In this document: one piece after another, positions 5,131-6,664 of the stretch
Numbering within the stretch: position 1 is the stretch's first letter
How the letters are laid out: every line of letters starts with the position of its first letter
Source: JBJEQG01 sp051881635
Lineage (GTDB): Bacteria > Bacillota > Clostridia > Oscillospirales > Acutalibacteraceae
NCBI GenBank assembly: GCA_051881635.1
Contig: JBJEQG010000011.1
Span: 1-6,664 of the forward strand
Direction of reading: 5' to 3'
DNA length: 6,664 bases
The notes under the pieces: generated by a model
Database searches by the model: none
Told to the model about the DNA's origin: nothing
What the model saw: the letters and a program-made list of their open reading frames with translations, nothing else
Translations under genes and position numbers: made by a program

Positions 5131-5146
5131 GTGCATTTTTTTGCAC
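5131..5146. promoter_or_regulatory. Inverted repeat at the start of the putP leader
   Basis: GTGCA (5131-5135) and TGCAC (5142-5146) flank six T. It lies 5 nt after the predicted transcription start, so it could be an operator or a small 5' hairpin in the mRNA. It is followed by the AAAGGA ribosome binding site at 5172-5177. Confidence 0.35.
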
Positions 5147-5186
5147 TGTTCAACAAAAAATTACATAAAAGAAAGGATTTTACAGC

Positions 5187-6664
5187 ATGACACAAGAACA
5201 AATCTGCATGGCGATTGCGATTGTTGCTTATCTGTTGGTTGTTCTCGGTGTTGGTATCGCATATTCACGCAAGAACCGCACCGTTGACGATTTCTATCTT
5301 GGCGGACGGCGGCTCGGTCCAATCGTTACGGCAATGAGTGCCGAAGCGTCCGACATGAGCAGTTGGCTGTTAATGGGCTTACCCGGCGTTGCATACTTAA
5401 CGGGTATTGCCGATGCCGCATGGACGGCAATCGGTCTTGCAGTAGGCACTTACCTTAACTGGCTCATTGTCGCAAAGCGTCTGAGGAATTATTCCGTCAA
5501 GACAAATTCCATTACAATCCCCGACTTTTTCTCCAACCGTTTCAGGGATAAGCAAAAAATCCTTATGGCGATTGCCGCCGTAATTATCGTTGTATTTTTC
5601 GTACCTTATACGGCATCGGGCTTTTCGGCTTGCGGCAAACTTTTCGGCACGATTTTCAACCTTGACTATCATGTTGCCATGATTGCGAGTGCCATTATCA
5701 TTATTGGTTATACCTGTGTCGGCGGATTTCTTGCGGCAAGCACAACCGACCTTATCCAAAGTATCATTATGACGATTGCCCTTATTATCGTTTTCGGTTT
5801 CGGTATTGTCAATGCGGGCGGCTGGGACGCAGTTATTCAAAATGCACAATCACTGCCCGGATATTTCAGCCTTACGGAAAGTTACAACGCCGCAAACGGC
5901 ACATCAAATCCTTACGGTTTCCTCACGATTGTTTCAACATTGGCATGGGGACTCGGCTATTTTGGTATGCCACACATTTTGCTCCGCTTTATGGCTATCG
6001 GTGACAGCAAAAAGCTCAAACTTTCACGCCGTGTTGCAACGGTATGGGTTGTAATTTCTCTTGCCATTGGCGTTTTGATTGGCGTTATCGGCTTGGGCAT
6101 GGTTGCCAACAATGCCCTTGAACCGTTGAACGACCCTGAAACAATCATTGTTCAGATTGCGAATCTTCTCGGTCAAAACGGTGTTGTTCTTGCCTTGATT
6201 GCAGGTTTAATTCTTGCCGGTATTTTCGCCTCAACAATGTCCACTTCTGACTCACAGCTTTTGGCGGCATCTTCGGGCGTGTCTGAAAACATCATCAACG
6301 GACTTTTCAAAATAAAGACTTCCCCAAAAATGTCCATGATTATCGCCCGTGCAACATTGGTTGTAATCGCCGTTATTGCCGTATTCATCGCATGGGACCC
6401 GAACAGCTCCGTATTTAACATCGTATCCTTTGCATGGGCAGGTTTTGGTGCAACTTTCGGACCTGTTGTGTTGTTTGCGTTGTTCTGGAAACGCACGAAT
6501 AAATGGGGTGCTTTGTCGGGCATGGTTCTCGGCGGAATTATGGTTTTCGTTTGGAAATATATTCTCCGTCCGTTGGGCGGTTTGTGGGATATTTACGAGC
6601 TTTTGCCCGCATTCATTCTCGCTTGTATCGCCATTGTTGTTGTCAGCCTGTTGACACCCGCACC
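5187..6664 (+). CDS. putP: Sodium/proline symporter PutP, C-terminal end outside window
   Basis: The first 492 codons are present; Escherichia coli PutP has 502 residues, so only the tail is missing. It belongs to the solute:sodium symporter family and imports proline driven by sodium across the cytoplasmic membrane. Hydrophobic segments fill the protein, compatible with the usual 13-helix topology. Family landmarks are DFYLGGRRLGP (35-45), SAEASDMSSWLLMGLPG (51-67), IPDFFSNRF (111-119), GGFLAASTTD (179-188), WGLGYFGMPHI (254-264), FASTMSTSDSQLL (347-359) and SFAWAGFGATFGPVVLF (414-430). D56, M57 and S58, and M351-S352-T353, correspond to the sodium-binding region of the E. coli protein. The residue before A54 is Glu, where E. 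coli has Gly. AAAGGA lies 9 nt before the ATG. The gene diverges from the amylase gene across 276 bp. Proline specificity is the closest family assignment; a related amino acid cannot be excluded. Confidence 0.92.
   Translation, partial: MTQEQICMAIAIVAYLLVVLGVGIAYSRKNRTVDDFYLGGRRLGPIVTAMSAEASDMSSWLLMGLPGVAYLTGIADAAWTAIGLAVGTYLNWLIVAKRLRNYSVKTNSITIPDFFSNRFRDKQKILMAIAAVIIVVFFVPYTASGFSACGKLFGTIFNLDYHVAMIASAIIIIGYTCVGGFLAASTTDLIQSIIMTIALIIVFGFGIVNAGGWDAVIQNAQSLPGYFSLTESYNAANGTSNPYGFLTIVSTLAWGLGYFGMPHILLRFMAIGDSKKLKLSRRVATVWVVISLAIGVLIGVIGLGMVANNALEPLNDPETIIVQIANLLGQNGVVLALIAGLILAGIFASTMSTSDSQLLAASSGVSENIINGLFKIKTSPKMSMIIARATLVVIAVIAVFIAWDPNSSVFNIVSFAWAGFGATFGPVVLFALFWKRTNKWGALSGMVLGGIMVFVWKYILRPLGGLWDIYELLPAFILACIAIVVVSLLTPA

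Noticed and set aside
5397..5849. Open frame of 150 codons on the minus strand opposite putP
   Set aside because: It is antisense to conserved PutP helices, has no ribosome binding site, and has an implausible composition.

Overview
The window looks like chromosomal DNA from a low- to mid-GC Gram-positive anaerobe. A starch-degrading gut Clostridium of the Ruminococcus/Oscillospiraceae kind is the best guess. The evidence is the set of strong purine-rich ribosome binding sites, consensus sigma-A promoters, tRNA genes with encoded CCA, a secreted amylase with a CBM26-type starch-binding module, and SipW-class matrix-type proteins. The species assignment is inference from gene types, not from a search.

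Layout, left to right. Positions 1-1024 hold two minus-strand genes for small secreted proteins with SipW-type (TasA/BsaA-like) signal peptides, 23 bases apart and surely one operon; the second runs off the left edge. Their control region (about 1034-1231) has a perfect consensus promoter whose -10 lies inside a 23-bp palindrome resembling a PerR/Fur-family box, then a leader of about 160 nt with a terminator-like hairpin. Positions 1232-1523 hold no gene I can support. Positions 1524-1948 are a minus-strand tRNA operon: strong promoter, tRNA-His(GTG), a hairpin, tRNA-Gln(TTG), tRNA-Lys(TTT) and an intrinsic terminator. The tRNA-Gln gene reads C at the normally invariant U55 position.

Positions 1991-4978 are a self-contained minus-strand unit: promoter with an overlapping inverted repeat, a 956-residue secreted multidomain alpha-amylase, and its own terminator. 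The enzyme is built as signal peptide, GH13 catalytic domain with all three catalytic acids, all-beta domain C, a linker Ig-like domain, a CBM26-type module, and three tandem repeats of about 92 residues. Divergent from it, from 5187 to the right edge, is a plus-strand sodium/proline symporter gene (putP), missing only its last codons.

The genes do not form one pathway. The amylase handles extracellular starch, PutP imports proline with sodium, and the TasA-like pair probably contributes to the extracellular matrix. No CRISPR array, insertion sequence, phage gene or attachment site is visible. I see no wholly new system; the most informative signals are the operator-like promoter of the TasA-like operon, the U55 change in tRNA-Gln, and the triplicated amylase tail.
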